Below, piece by piece: positions 45,688 through 56,291 of a stretch of 64,000 nt of DNA. The translations under genes and the position numbers were made by a program. This stretch comes from Jimgerdemannia flammicorona. Lineage: Eukaryota; Mucoromycota; Endogonomycetes; Endogonales; Endogonaceae. Under the pieces are notes generated by a model. It worked only from the letters and a program-made list of their open reading frames with translations, was not told the origin of the DNA and did no database searches. The DNA lies in the NCBI GenBank assembly GCA_003990745.1, contig RBNI01000001.1:27367-91366 (forward strand), read 5' to 3'. Each line of letters begins with the position of its first letter. Position 1 is the stretch's first letter.

Positions 45688-46977
45688 TGTAATATGTCTG
45701 GCTCAATGGTGGTAAATTATAAGGTCAGGGATTGGTGTAGTTTGGCTTGAGCCCCCAGTTACTTTATTAAAAAGCAATAAAATATTCTAAGATTTCTGAG
45801 ATCCTTGTTGGTATTTAGTAGTATAATAGTCAAGTTCTGGATATAATGGTTGATTTTGTCAGGTTTCCTTATTGGGATATTTCTCTGGGTATAGCAGCAA
45901 TTTGTGTATAAATGGGTTTCCTTCTTAGATCAACTGAAAATTAGTAAAATTTTGTATGTAGCACAAGCAGTTTCCTTCTTAAGTAATAGGTGATTTCTGT
46001 ATAGCATGGTAGGTTTCTTAGGCAATTACTGCATAACAATCTAGTATAGCATGATGATCTTCAAAAGTATGCAATTTCTGATATAACAATCTGGTATAGT
46101 ATGATGATCTCCAAAAGTATATAATTTCTGGAATGATGATCTTGGTGGACTTCTTTTCAATTTGGTGTAGATTCTCCTGAATCAGCTCACTGGGAATAAT
46201 ACTGGTAGCAGATTCTCTAAATCAGACTCACTGGGAATAAACTAGTAACTCAGATACAGATTCTTGGCAAATTATGTCAAAGACTGGCTTCATTTGTGCA
46301 GAGTTATATCATAGACTAACTCCACTATGAAGTTGTGTCAGATAGACTGGCTTGTGGCAAGATTCCTTAAAGTGACTCTCTGGAAATGCAAATAACTTAA
46401 AAATAGTAGTGAAATTCTTCCTCAAACTTGGGCAGCAAAACTCAGCTTATCTGGTAAGTAAACCAAAATATAGTAGCTTATTTCTTAAGTAGTGGACTTT
46501 TCTTCAAAAGGTAGTGAAGTTCTTCCTTGAACTTGGTGGCAAACTTCAAGCTTATCTGGCAAGCGAACCAATCAATCTTTGTATCAGAAAGTGGACCAGA
46601 ATGGGGAAAAGGGACCAATGCTCAATCTTTAGAGATTTTTTTGGTTTGCTTCAACTTTTCAGACTAAGGTTTTTTCACTCTTGTCTCTGGGGTATTTTAT
46701 ATATTATAGTTGCTAACTGGTTGCTATGTTGCTAACTATAGATTGTTATTATAGTAGGTATACTGGTTCAGCATAAGTGTGCAGGTCTAGCACAGATGTG
46801 CAGGTCTAGTATAGGTGTGTAGGTCTAGCACAGGTGTGCAGGTCCTACACAGATATACCTTATCTGGTAGTCTGGCTATTTATACAGTTTTCTACAGCAA
46901 TAATTACTGTATCTGGTTACTATGCTATGTATTCATATCTAAGTTATAATTTGGATGGTACATTTTGGTTTATTATA
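45688..46977 (-). repeat. 3' LTR of element A3
   Basis: About 1290 bp, from TGTAATATGTCTGGCTC to a decayed TTTATTATA, followed by TCAGCCCCCACT, the polypurine complement. Confidence 0.83.
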
Positions 46978-47159
46978 TCAGCCCCCACTAAAGGATGGTC
47001 TGTCCTCAGACTGTCCTTTAGTCATCATCCTAGTGTGAGTAAGCATCTTCTGCATCAATGCCTATTCTATCATCTTTGTCATCTGTACCATAGTTGCTCC
47101 ATTCTAAGGGTTCTTCTTCTTCTTCTAAAAATAGAATTTTGACAGCATTGATGATGCTC

Positions 47160-49560
47160 AGGTAGGTGGTTAGGTTCATTCTTCATATATTATACCAGGG
47201 GAATTGTGCTTGTAACAAGGCTGCAGGGTTTCATTTATAAAGAATATAGAGCCTGTCTGCAGCAGTGACATCTCTTCTTGATAGTCCTGTGGTATTTCTG
47301 ATATATATTTGTTCTGGGGCTGAGAGGTTCTGCAATTGTTCTCCAATTATATAGTGGGCCTGAAGTTGATGGATCTGTAACAATCATCTGATCAGGACAA
47401 GATTCTCTTGATGAATCTGAATTTTCCGGAGGGTATTCCCATTGACTTCTCAGAATTGGGATAGAGAAACTGGCAGTGATTGAAATGAGCTGAAGATAAG
47501 AGTCTGAAGGTGGTTATCAACCCTCTGATTTATGATGTGGGGAAAGATATATCTTGAGGTGATTGATGTATATTGGTGTCCTCAGAGTTTATCTGTCCAT
47601 ACCTCTTAAATAGATACTGGTTCTTCTGATGTTGTGTATAAGATAAGATCCTTCCCATTTGGGCTCCAATTTGGTGGCAAAGTTTGTTTCAATCATTCTT
47701 CTCTAAACTAGTACTTGATCTCCAATCTTGATCTTCTGGTCCTTCTGTTTCTGATCATAATACTTCTTTTGTCTTTCTTGGGCTTTGGTAATCTGAACTC
47801 AGGTCTGATTATATAACTATTCTGCCTTCTTAAAGAGGTCTTCAAGATTCTTATAGTCAGCAGTTTTGGTTTTCTTGACAAACATCATTTCAAATGGCTT
47901 TTGTTTGGTGGAGGTAGCAGGGGTATTCCAAATTTCCCATAGAATCTCAGGTAAGCAGAGGTCTCAGTTGGTAGGATTGACTCAGGCAAGTTCCTTTTTA
48001 ATGGTCTAGTTCATTCTTTCTGTCATATCATTGGTCTGAGGGTGGTATGATGTGGTCTATTTGAGGTGGATCTTGTGAATTTGGATATAACTTGTAATTA
48101 TATTGTTGATGAATTCCGTGCCTTAGTCAGAGATGAGTTCTTCTGGGGGTCCATATCTGAGTGTGAGTCTATAGAGAAGGCCTACAATAGTTAAGGCATC
48201 TGTGATTTCCATTGGAAAAGCCTTGGGCTACTTGGTCAGATGTTTTACAAATACTAGAATATACTTATTTCTTCTCAGTATAACTGGCAGGGGTCCAATT
48301 ACATCTACTTCCCATCTCTGAAAGATGTTGTCTGATAGTACAATTGGCTGCAGTGGTGCTTGATAGTTCTTCCTTCCTTGGTACTTCTGGCAGATGTCAT
48401 ATTTCTTGAATATGTCCTAGACTTATATTCTGAGATTGGACCAATGTTGGTATATTGTTCACAACTTTTCTTCTATGTTTGCTTGTCCTTAGTGGGCTTT
48501 CTGATGTTCTTTTTAGATGAGATCTTCTTGTGTCTTGATGGTCTGAGGAGCCTCCTTTAGGGTATAGTTCCTTAGGACACCCTTCTTCTGATTCATTGAG
48601 GCTAGTGAGAAAGTACATTAACATTATTGTGGGCTTTCTCTACTTTATAGATGATAGTGATTTTGTAATCCTGAAGAATAAGAATCCAGTAGGCTAGGAT
48701 TCCAGTAGATTTCTTGTGGTTGAATAGCCATTTGAGAGCTATATGGTCTGTAATCAGAGTGAACTTTTTTCCAATAATATAATGCTTAAACAGAGTGACT
48801 GCCCATATGACTGCAAGGCCTTCCAGTTTGGTACTACCATAGTTCATCTGCTGCTGATTGATAGCTCAGCTTGTATAAGCTATCATATGGTATTACTAGT
48901 CAGGTCCTTCTTGGGCTAGAACTGCTCCTAGGCCATCTTTGGAAGCATCTGTGTATAAGATAAATGGCTTCTGTAGATTGGGGTACATAAGGATTGGTGC
49001 TGTGGTTATGTAGTTCTTGAGTTCTTTGAAGGCTTTCTCTTGTGATTCTGTCTATTTGTAGGGTACTCCTTTCTTGAGAAGGACTCAGATTGGGGCAGCA
49101 ATTTGGATAAAGTTCTTGATAAACCTTCTGTAGTAGGATACTAGCATCAAGAATGATAGTATTTCCTTTTGGGTCTTGGATACTGGCCAATTGTTGATCT
49201 TCTCAGTTTTCTTTGAATCTGTATGGGTTTCTTCTTTTGAAACTATAAATCTAAGAAATTTAAGTTTCTGTTTCCTGAAGTAGCATTTCTTTGCATTGAG
49301 TCTAAGATGGTTCTTGTGGGTGAGCTTGAAGAATTCCTCTAGATAGTATAGGTGTTCTTTGAAATTTGCTGAATAGATATTGGAATTATCCATGTATATG
49401 ATTAGGCAGTAGTGGATAAAGGAGGTATAGACTGAATTCATCATCCTCTGAAAGGTGGGGGGTGTATTGCAAAGTCCAAAGAGCATTTGGAGGTATTTAA
49501 ACAGTTTTTCTAGAGTAAGAAAGGCTGTCTTTTGAATATCTTTTGGGTCTATGGAGATCT
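47160..49560 (-). pseudogene. RT (C-terminal part), RNase H and integrase of element A3
   Basis: RT piece 49486-49085 (133 codons): FGLCNTPPTFQRMMNSV and IIYMDNSNIYS, where the catalytic YMDD has become YMDN. RNase H around 48990-48600: STKLEGLAVIWAV and LITDHIALKWL. Integrase about 48560-47900, with the same zinc and core regions as A2 but in several frames (for example RHFIPRNLSQRRNS is not conserved). Inactive. Confidence 0.75.
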
Positions 49561-49584
49561 TGTTGAATCCTGCAAAGAGGTTTA

Positions 49585-49776
49585 TCCCTTCATTGGTATT
49601 GAAATGCAGCCAAATTTGGCTGCAAAAAAAAAAACTTAATATTTGATATAAAATTATAAAAAAAAAAATTTGAAGAAAATCTATGAAAGCTAGTAAAAAA
49701 TTTTTTTTTTTTTTTATAAAATTTTAGATACAGTTATTTTTTACAGCTGAATTTGGCTGCAATACCATCTAAGAGA
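49585..49776. mobile_element. 192-bp TA-flanked MITE with palindromic inverted repeats
   Basis: Comparison with A2 shows an insertion between GGTTTA and TACTGCTG. Ends TCCCTTCATTGGTATTGAAATGCAGCC and, inverted, TCTCTTAGATGGTATTGCAGCC match over about 35 bp apart from a 5-bp gap, and a TA dinucleotide flanks both sides, as in Tc1/mariner-type elements. Each TIR contains a GCAGCCAAATTTGGCTGC-type self-complementary string (perfect on the left). The centre is only A/T runs. Confidence 0.82.
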
Positions 49777-49789
49777 TACTGCTGAAGTA

Positions 49790-50130
49790 TCTGGTATCTT
49801 GTAACTGATCCAAGAGGTCATCAATTCTGGGCAAAGGATAGGCATCCTTTTCAGTAACTGAATTAAGTTTCCTATAATCTACATAGAGTCTCCATCCTCC
49901 TTTCTTTGGTATAATAAGTATAGGACTGCTCCAAGGACTAGTTGAGGGTCAGATGACTCCATTGTCTAGGAGTTCTTGAATGTGCTCTTTTTCAAATGTC
50001 TTTAAGTGATGGAGTATTCTATAGAGTTTCTGCCAGATGAGTGTTGCATTTCCTATATTTATGCTGTGGTAATATGATGGGTTGTATGGCAGATTACCAT
50101 AATTGGTAGTGAAGATATCTTGATATTTAT
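49790..50130 (-). pseudogene. RT N-terminal part of element A3
   Basis: Minus-strand text equivalent to 15800-15540 of A2 ([21 protein letters not shown] region) lies right of the MITE. The rest of RT is on the left of it. Confidence 0.7.
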
Positions 50131-50589
50131 TGAGGAGCTCTACTAGTTGTTATCATTGTTGGGATGTTAATTCTTCTCCAATATTGGTGGAAGGCTTCAC
50201 TGTCTTCTGGATCGCAGAGGGGCCTTTTCTTTCTTCTGGGACCTTTTGCCATTTTCTGATAGATTTAGTTCATAAACTTCCCTATGAGTTTGGTTGAGAA
50301 AAGGCACCAGATGTCCTATGATGGTTCTTTTTGGCAAAATAATGGTCTCCCAACTTTGGTTGATTGCTTGGGAGTACACTGGGTTTATCTTGTTGGGGAA
50401 GGTATATCCTTCTATATCCAAGTGTGGGATATCTTTATTGGGTTCAAAGAAGAGATTTCTGGGATCAGGTGGTACAAAGATTTTGAAAGTAGTTTGTTCT
50501 CCAGACTCCATGATGAGGTTCTTGTACAGTTTGACTGACTGGCAGTATACTTGCTGGAGAATATTCTTCTTGAGATGGTTGACTTGAAG

Positions 50590-50975
50590 AAGATGTACTT
50601 CCTTCTTATCTGAGCTTCTGAATCCTTTGGCTTATCTTGTTTCTTCAGTCAGTTCAGAGACTTCTTGTAATTGTGGAGTCTTGACCTTCATGAAGACTGC
50701 TTGGGCAATCTTCTGTTCTCTAATGATTTGGTACCATTCTGTACTGCTATTGTATAAGATGACCTTGATTTTGCCTATATATCCTGGGTCAATAGTTCCT
50801 CTTTCTATGGTTATTCCTTGTTTGGCAAGTCCAGACCTTGAGGTCAGTTAGATGTAAGCTCCTTGGGGTGGCTGCATAGCTAGTCTAGTTCTGATCATAA
50901 ATGTTTTTCCAAACTTGATGGATTCATCCTCCAGACTGTAAAGATTATATCCTATATTTTCTGGGTGGGCTTTGG
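50590..50975 (-). pseudogene. dUTPase domain of element A3
   Basis: Same position and frame as in A2. Readable motifs: I, PENIGYNLYS (the catalytic-region Asp residues changed to Asn); II, TSRSGLAKQGI; III, RGTIDPGYIGKIKVILYN; IV, EQKIAQAVF; V, AKGFRSSDK. A stop before LTSRSG is at the same place as in A2, so it may predate the copies or be a hot spot. The downstream linker continues into FFEPNKDIPHLDIEG, as in A2. Confidence 0.8.
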
Positions 50976-51949
50976 TCAGGGGTTTGGCCTTGGGATGTAG
51001 CAGGGCATACTGGGTAATATTCTTGCTGAGTTCAGGCTGTCCTAGGGCTGAAGCTGCACTAGCAGAGAACCTTCAGGCTCTAGGTTGAGGTGTGGCCATC
51101 TGGCTCCAGTAGAGAGGTCTCAGAGATAGTTGATTCCTCTTCTTTCTATAGAGTCTAGGACTTCTATAAAGTTGGTGGCATCTTTTACCCATTCTTGGCA
51201 GGTTGCATGTCTGATGAGAGCTAGAATATCTTCTCCTAAATCATAGATCTTGAGGGTCCTTCTTCTTGGCTTTTTGGTCTTACTTTTTTGGATCTGACCT
51301 CTGTTATCTCCTCTCTTCAAGGTATAGATCACAACATCATGACTGAGGTGAATCTTCTGATGTCTGCAGTCTCAGCAATCTAGGTATCTTCCATGGTTAC
51401 AATATCTCATTGCTCAGAAATGATGTTCCTGGTTGTTGATTTCTTATTATCTTAGGAATTGGTATCTATCTTGATCATAAGTTAGGGGAAGAGTAGATAA
51501 GGGATATACTTCTGTTCAGGTAAAGAGATCTTATCCTCTGAATCAACTTTGTAACTTGATGGTAATCTCTTGGAAGGTAGTTGACTGTGCAACTGTATTT
51601 GGGGGTTCTGGTCTCTGGGGTCTCTGTCTCTTCTATTGGTCTAGTAGATGGCACTGATAGCAGTAGTCTTGAGGAGAATGGAAGACCATTTGGTGTGAAA
51701 ATTTTCCTAGCCTAAAGGCCCTTTTTTGATGAGTTTCTTTCTTAGGAATAATGGGGATTGTGCTGGGTCCTTCTTCCATATTCCAAGGGTCATTATCTTC
51801 AGATAGTATTTAGCAAGGATCATCCCAAAGAATGAGTTCAGGGATTTCTTCTTCTTTGAGTACTTCTTGTTCAGGAACTTCTTGGTCAGGAACTTCTTTT
51901 TCCTCAGATAATTCTTGATCTCAAATTGCTTGTACTTCTGTAGCTTCAG

Positions 51950-52270
51950 CTGCAGGTGTTTCTAGAACATGTCTGCATTTCTTCTTCTTCCTTCTGCACT
52001 TCAGGCAGGCTGTATCAGGCGATTTTCTTGTCCCAATAATCTTGAAGGAGTGCTTGGGGCACTTGTATCTCTTAAGGCAGGTGGGGTATTCTTTGATTTC
52101 TCCTACAATGGCTCCAATGGTAATGGGGATAGTATTCTTGACCCATATATTGTCTTCTGGCCTATCATCTACTAGGTTGATCCTGGGATTGAGTCTGAGA
52201 TCATTTCTATCTTCAGATTCTTCTTCCTCTTCTGTAGTAGATTCTTCACTACTAGAATATTCCTCCTAGA
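51950..52270 (-). pseudogene. Cys/Lys-rich segment of element A3
   Basis: Counterpart of 17700-17920. The minus strand has paired cysteines within a Lys-rich peptide (RRKKKKCRHV near 51990-51960), followed by an acidic stretch. Same position between protease and dUTPase as in A2. Confidence 0.45.
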
Positions 52271-54660
52271 TTGTGACCTTCTTCTTATTCTTTGATTACT
52301 TATAGCTAGTCACCTTAACTCTGTACTTTTTACCTCAGTAATTAAACTTGAGTACTTGTTGACCAATATCAATAACTGCATTCATTTCCTTCATCTAGTT
52401 GGTATCAAGGATCATTTCATAGGTGACAGCTTTAGTGATAATAGCTTTTGAGATAGAGAACTGAATGTGTCTCAGAGAGATAGTGATGTTTTATACTTCT
52501 TCAAGAGGTTGAGTTTGGGCTCCATCTGCTACTATGATGCTGAGGTTGGATGATCCATCAATGGGCTATTGGAGGGTATCTAGGAACTATTTAGTAATGA
52601 TACAGACAGCTATTCCTGTATCTATGAGGATTTTCACCTTTTGTCCTCCAATATCTCTATGTAGATAGGTGCTGACATGTCTCTCTATAGCTTGGATAGG
52701 AATGGAAGCAGACTCTTATTGTGGGATTGGAACTTGGCCAGTACTAGACCTAGTAGTCCTCAGTAATTTATTTTAGACTCCAGCTGATATCAGTTGCAGG
52801 AACTGCAGAAGGGAGACCTCTATCTTGGCTTCTTGAATCTTCTGCCAGACTTCATTGTAGATATCTCTAGGCATGATCTTCAGGGTGTACTTCTTTTTGG
52901 ATTTCAGGGCAGCAGATTCCTGTTCTTCTTGTTTTATTTCTTTATCTTCTAGTGGTAGCTCATTTGTCTCAGAGACAAAAGATGAGAGGGTCCTGGGAGG
53001 TGTTTTTACCTACTCTTTCTCATGTTCTTCATCTTCTTCTTGGATGATTCTTCTGCTGATGTTCCTGGATGGCCTTCTAATAGGTCTCTTCCTTTTTTCT
53101 ACTGAATAGACTGTCTTTTGGGTGGTAATCTTGGTAGGGTACAAATCTAGATCACTGTAATCTTCACTGTTGCTGACTTCTTTGAAATCTTCAACAGAAT
53201 GGACTTCAGTCTTCTTATATTGAGTGTAATTCCTTCAGTTTGGTGGTTCTGAGTCCCTTTGGTCACTTCTTTTATTGTCACATTTGATGGCATAGTATCC
53301 AAATTATCTACAGTGGAAATATTGGACTTGGGCTCTGTCTCAGACAGAGTATCTTCTTTCTTCTTGCTGATAGCTCCTGTTATCTCTAGGTGGATAACCT
53401 TAGCTCCTCTGTAGTGGGTATCCTCTGTTGTCTTGGTAACTCCAATTTTTGTATATGGTGAGTTTTTCAATCTGTCCAATCAATTGGTCCAACTTGGAGC
53501 TAAGGTCTTAGATTTCACTCCTGTCCTTTTTTCCTTCTTTGACTGGTCTTCTTTTTTTGGATCTTTCTTGTCATTGAAGGAGTCCTTGTAGAGCTTTAAC
53601 TAGGATGTCTTCTTTATCTTCTTTCTTATCATAGTCACTCCAGGTAGTTCCTTGTCTGATATTAAAGAATTCTTGGGCTGCATCTACTTGCTCTTCAGAC
53701 CTTTTGATGCCTAGAGTACAGACATGCTGGGCAATATTCAGTGGAATCCTATTTATGAAAGTCATTGGACCTATAATGTCTTGGTTGGTAGCATTGAACC
53801 TGATAGTACATTCTCTTCTGGATTCTTGTGAAGAAGGCTCTGGGTGATTCTTTAAGATTCATCTTCATCTCCATGATGGATTCTTGAGCCTTGTGGCAGA
53901 TTTCATTTCCTGCATATTTTTCAATAAGTCAGTAGACCATGGCTACATATTCTAGCTCATAAGATACTGCTACTTATATCTGTCTTGCCAGTTCTGAATA
54001 TGGGTCATTTGCTTTTTAGTGAAAAATTCCTCTAGCTGGTTCTCTGAGCTGAGCCTTGTAGATGGTGATTTTTCTTTTATCTGAGAGATTCCTTAGAGCT
54101 GCAATTCCTTCAATTCCATCAAGGAATTCTCTGGGGTCTTCCTCTAGATATCCTGCAAAAGTTGGCAGTGAGGTGGCTATTTTGTTATCACTTTCTTCCG
54201 ATTCTGGTTCTGGTTTAGATTCTGATTTGGTTTCTGACTCTGATTTGCTTTCTGAACTATCACTGGAGTTGGGAGTGCTTGGATATCTTGAGGATAGTGT
54301 TCTGGACCTTAGATGAAGTAGAATAAGCCTAGGTATTCTTGTAGGAGCTATTTTCAATTCTGTGAAAGCTGGTGGTAAAGGTTCAATAGGAGAGATTAGT
54401 GAGACTGATATGGAGTGTCTGGCTATAAGATCTTCGGCTTGTGTGATGAGGTCTTCTAGTTCTTATACAAGTTCTTCAAGTTGTCCAGCAGGACCATCTG
54501 TATTGTCTGGCTGATCTAGTTGGGGATTTCAGGCTATACTGATTTCTGATTGAGATTCTTCTAATACTGGGTAGTTGGCAAGTCTTGAGATAATTACTTC
54601 TCTTCCTATCTAGATACTAGTAATAACTAGTTCTTCTGTGGTGGCAGAGGTTGATGTTGT
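52270..54660 (-). pseudogene. gag and protease of element A3
   Basis: Gag 54357-54016 (113 codons) is open from a Ser/Glu-rich tail to YLEEDPREFLDGIEGIAAL and LREPARGIFH. Then 53765-53571 and the Lys/Thr-rich segment 53479-53147. Protease near 52660-52620 reads VKILIDTGIAVCII, with D-T-G kept but the next Ala changed. Multiple stops and frame changes. Confidence 0.72.
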
Positions 54661-54732
54661 ATCAAATGTATCCAGTTTCTTGTAAGCTAAAAAGTCATAT
54701 TGATTTGAAATCTTCCCAGTTGAGCCCCCAAA

Positions 54733-55977
54733 TGTAATGTGCCTAACTCAATGGAGGCAAATTACAAGGTCAGGGGTTAGTGTAGTTTGGCTTGAGTTCC
54801 CAGTTACTTTGTTAAAAAACAACAAAATGTTCTAAGATTCCTAAGGTCCTTGTTGGTATTTAGTAGTATAATAGTCAAGTTCTGGATATAATGGTTGATT
54901 TCATCAGATTTTCTTATTGGGATACTTCTCTGAGTATAGTAGTAATTTGTGTGTAAATGGGTTTCCTTCTTGGATTAACTGGGAATGGTAGAATTTCATG
55001 TATAGTGCAAGCAGTTTTCTTCTTAAGTAATAGGCAATTTCTGTATAGTGTGGCAGGTTCCTTAAGTGATTTCTGCATGATGATCTGGTGTAGTATGATA
55101 ATCTCCAAAAGTATGCAATTTCTGGCATAACAATCTTGGTGGACTTCTTCTCGATTTAGTGTAGATTCTCCTAAATCAGCTCACTGGAAATAATACTGAC
55201 AGCAGATTCTCTAAATCAGGCTCACTGGGAATAAACTAATAACTCAGATACAGATTCTTAACAAGTTGTATCAAAGACTGGCTTCATTTGCACAGGGTTA
55301 CAATAGACTGACTCTACTACAAAGTTATATCAGATAGACTGGCTTATGGCAAGGTTTCTTAAAGTGGCTCTCTGGGAATGTAAATAACTTAGAAATGGCA
55401 GCAAAGTTCTTTCTTGAACTTGGGCAGCAAAACTCAGCTTATCTGGCAAGTGAACCAAAATGTAACAGCTTATTCCTTAAGTAGCAGACTTCTCTTTAAA
55501 AGGCAGCAAAGTTCTTCCTTAAACTTGGTGGCAAACTTCAGGCTTATCTGACAAGTGAACCAATCAATCTTTGTATCAGAAAGTAGACCAGAGTAGAGAA
55601 AAAGGACCAATGCTCAATCTTTAAAGACTTTTTTAATTTGCTTCAACTTTTCAGACTGAGGTTTATTCACTCTTGTCTCTGGGATATTTTATACATTATG
55701 GTTGCTATCTGATTGCTATATTGCTAACTATAGATTGCTATTTATGACAGATATACTGATTCAGCATAGGTGTACAGATCTAGCACAAGTGTGCAGATCT
55801 AATACAGATATACAGATCTAGCACAGATGTACAGATCCTATACAGATATACCTTATCTAGTAGTCTGGCTATTTATACAGTTTTCTACAGCAATAGTTGC
55901 TATGTCTAGTTACTATGCTATGTGTTCATGTCATCTGGCTAAGTTATAATTTAGGTGGTATATTTTGGTTTGTCACA
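54733..55977 (-). repeat. 5' LTR of element A3
   Basis: Starts TGTAATGTGCCTAACTC and ends TTTGTCACA. Preceded by TGAGCCCCCAAA, the primer-binding region. Confidence 0.83.
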
Positions 55978-55996
55978 CTGTCTTTGGCCTTTAAGG

Positions 55997-56280
55997 GCAC
56001 TCGCGCATGTCAGCATTGTAACCCCCGCGCTTGTCAGCATTGTAACCCCCGCGCATGTCAGCATTGTAACCCCCGCGCATGTCAGAATTGCAACCCCCGC
56101 GCATGTCAGCATTGTAACCCCCGCGCATGTCAGCATTGTAACCCCCGCGCATGTCAGCATCGTAATCCCCGCGCATGTCAGCGCTACAACCCCCGCGCCT
56201 GTCAGCGTTACAACCCCCGCGCATGTCAGCATTACAACCCCCGCGCATGTCAGCATTACAACCCCCGCGCATGTCAAGAG
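55997..56280 (+). repeat. CpG-rich 24-bp tandem repeat, about 12 units
   Basis: Units of CGCGCATGTCAGCATTGTAACCCC with a few substitutions. All plus and minus frames are open through it because the unit is a multiple of three (8-residue peptides RACQHCNP or MRGGCNAD), so the apparent ORFs (for example 55897-56496) are artefacts. It follows the stop of the host gene at 56292, so it would lie in that gene's 3' UTR or just behind it. Confidence 0.85.
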
Positions 56281-56291
56281 CCTAAACCCCA

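Larger units (their letters stand above)
45688..55977 (-). mobile_element. Ty3/gypsy element A3, full-length, with dUTPase domain and a MITE inside RT
   Basis: 10.29-kb minus-strand sister of A2, with LTRs 45688-46977 and 54733-55977. Same domain order and the same polypurine tract. It is more decayed than A2: the open pieces are shorter and one RT motif is interrupted by a 192-bp TA-flanked insertion. Flanks GTTAT and CTGTC do not match, so no target duplication is claimed. The right LTR ends only about 20 bp from a CpG-rich tandem repeat after a host gene. Confidence 0.87.
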
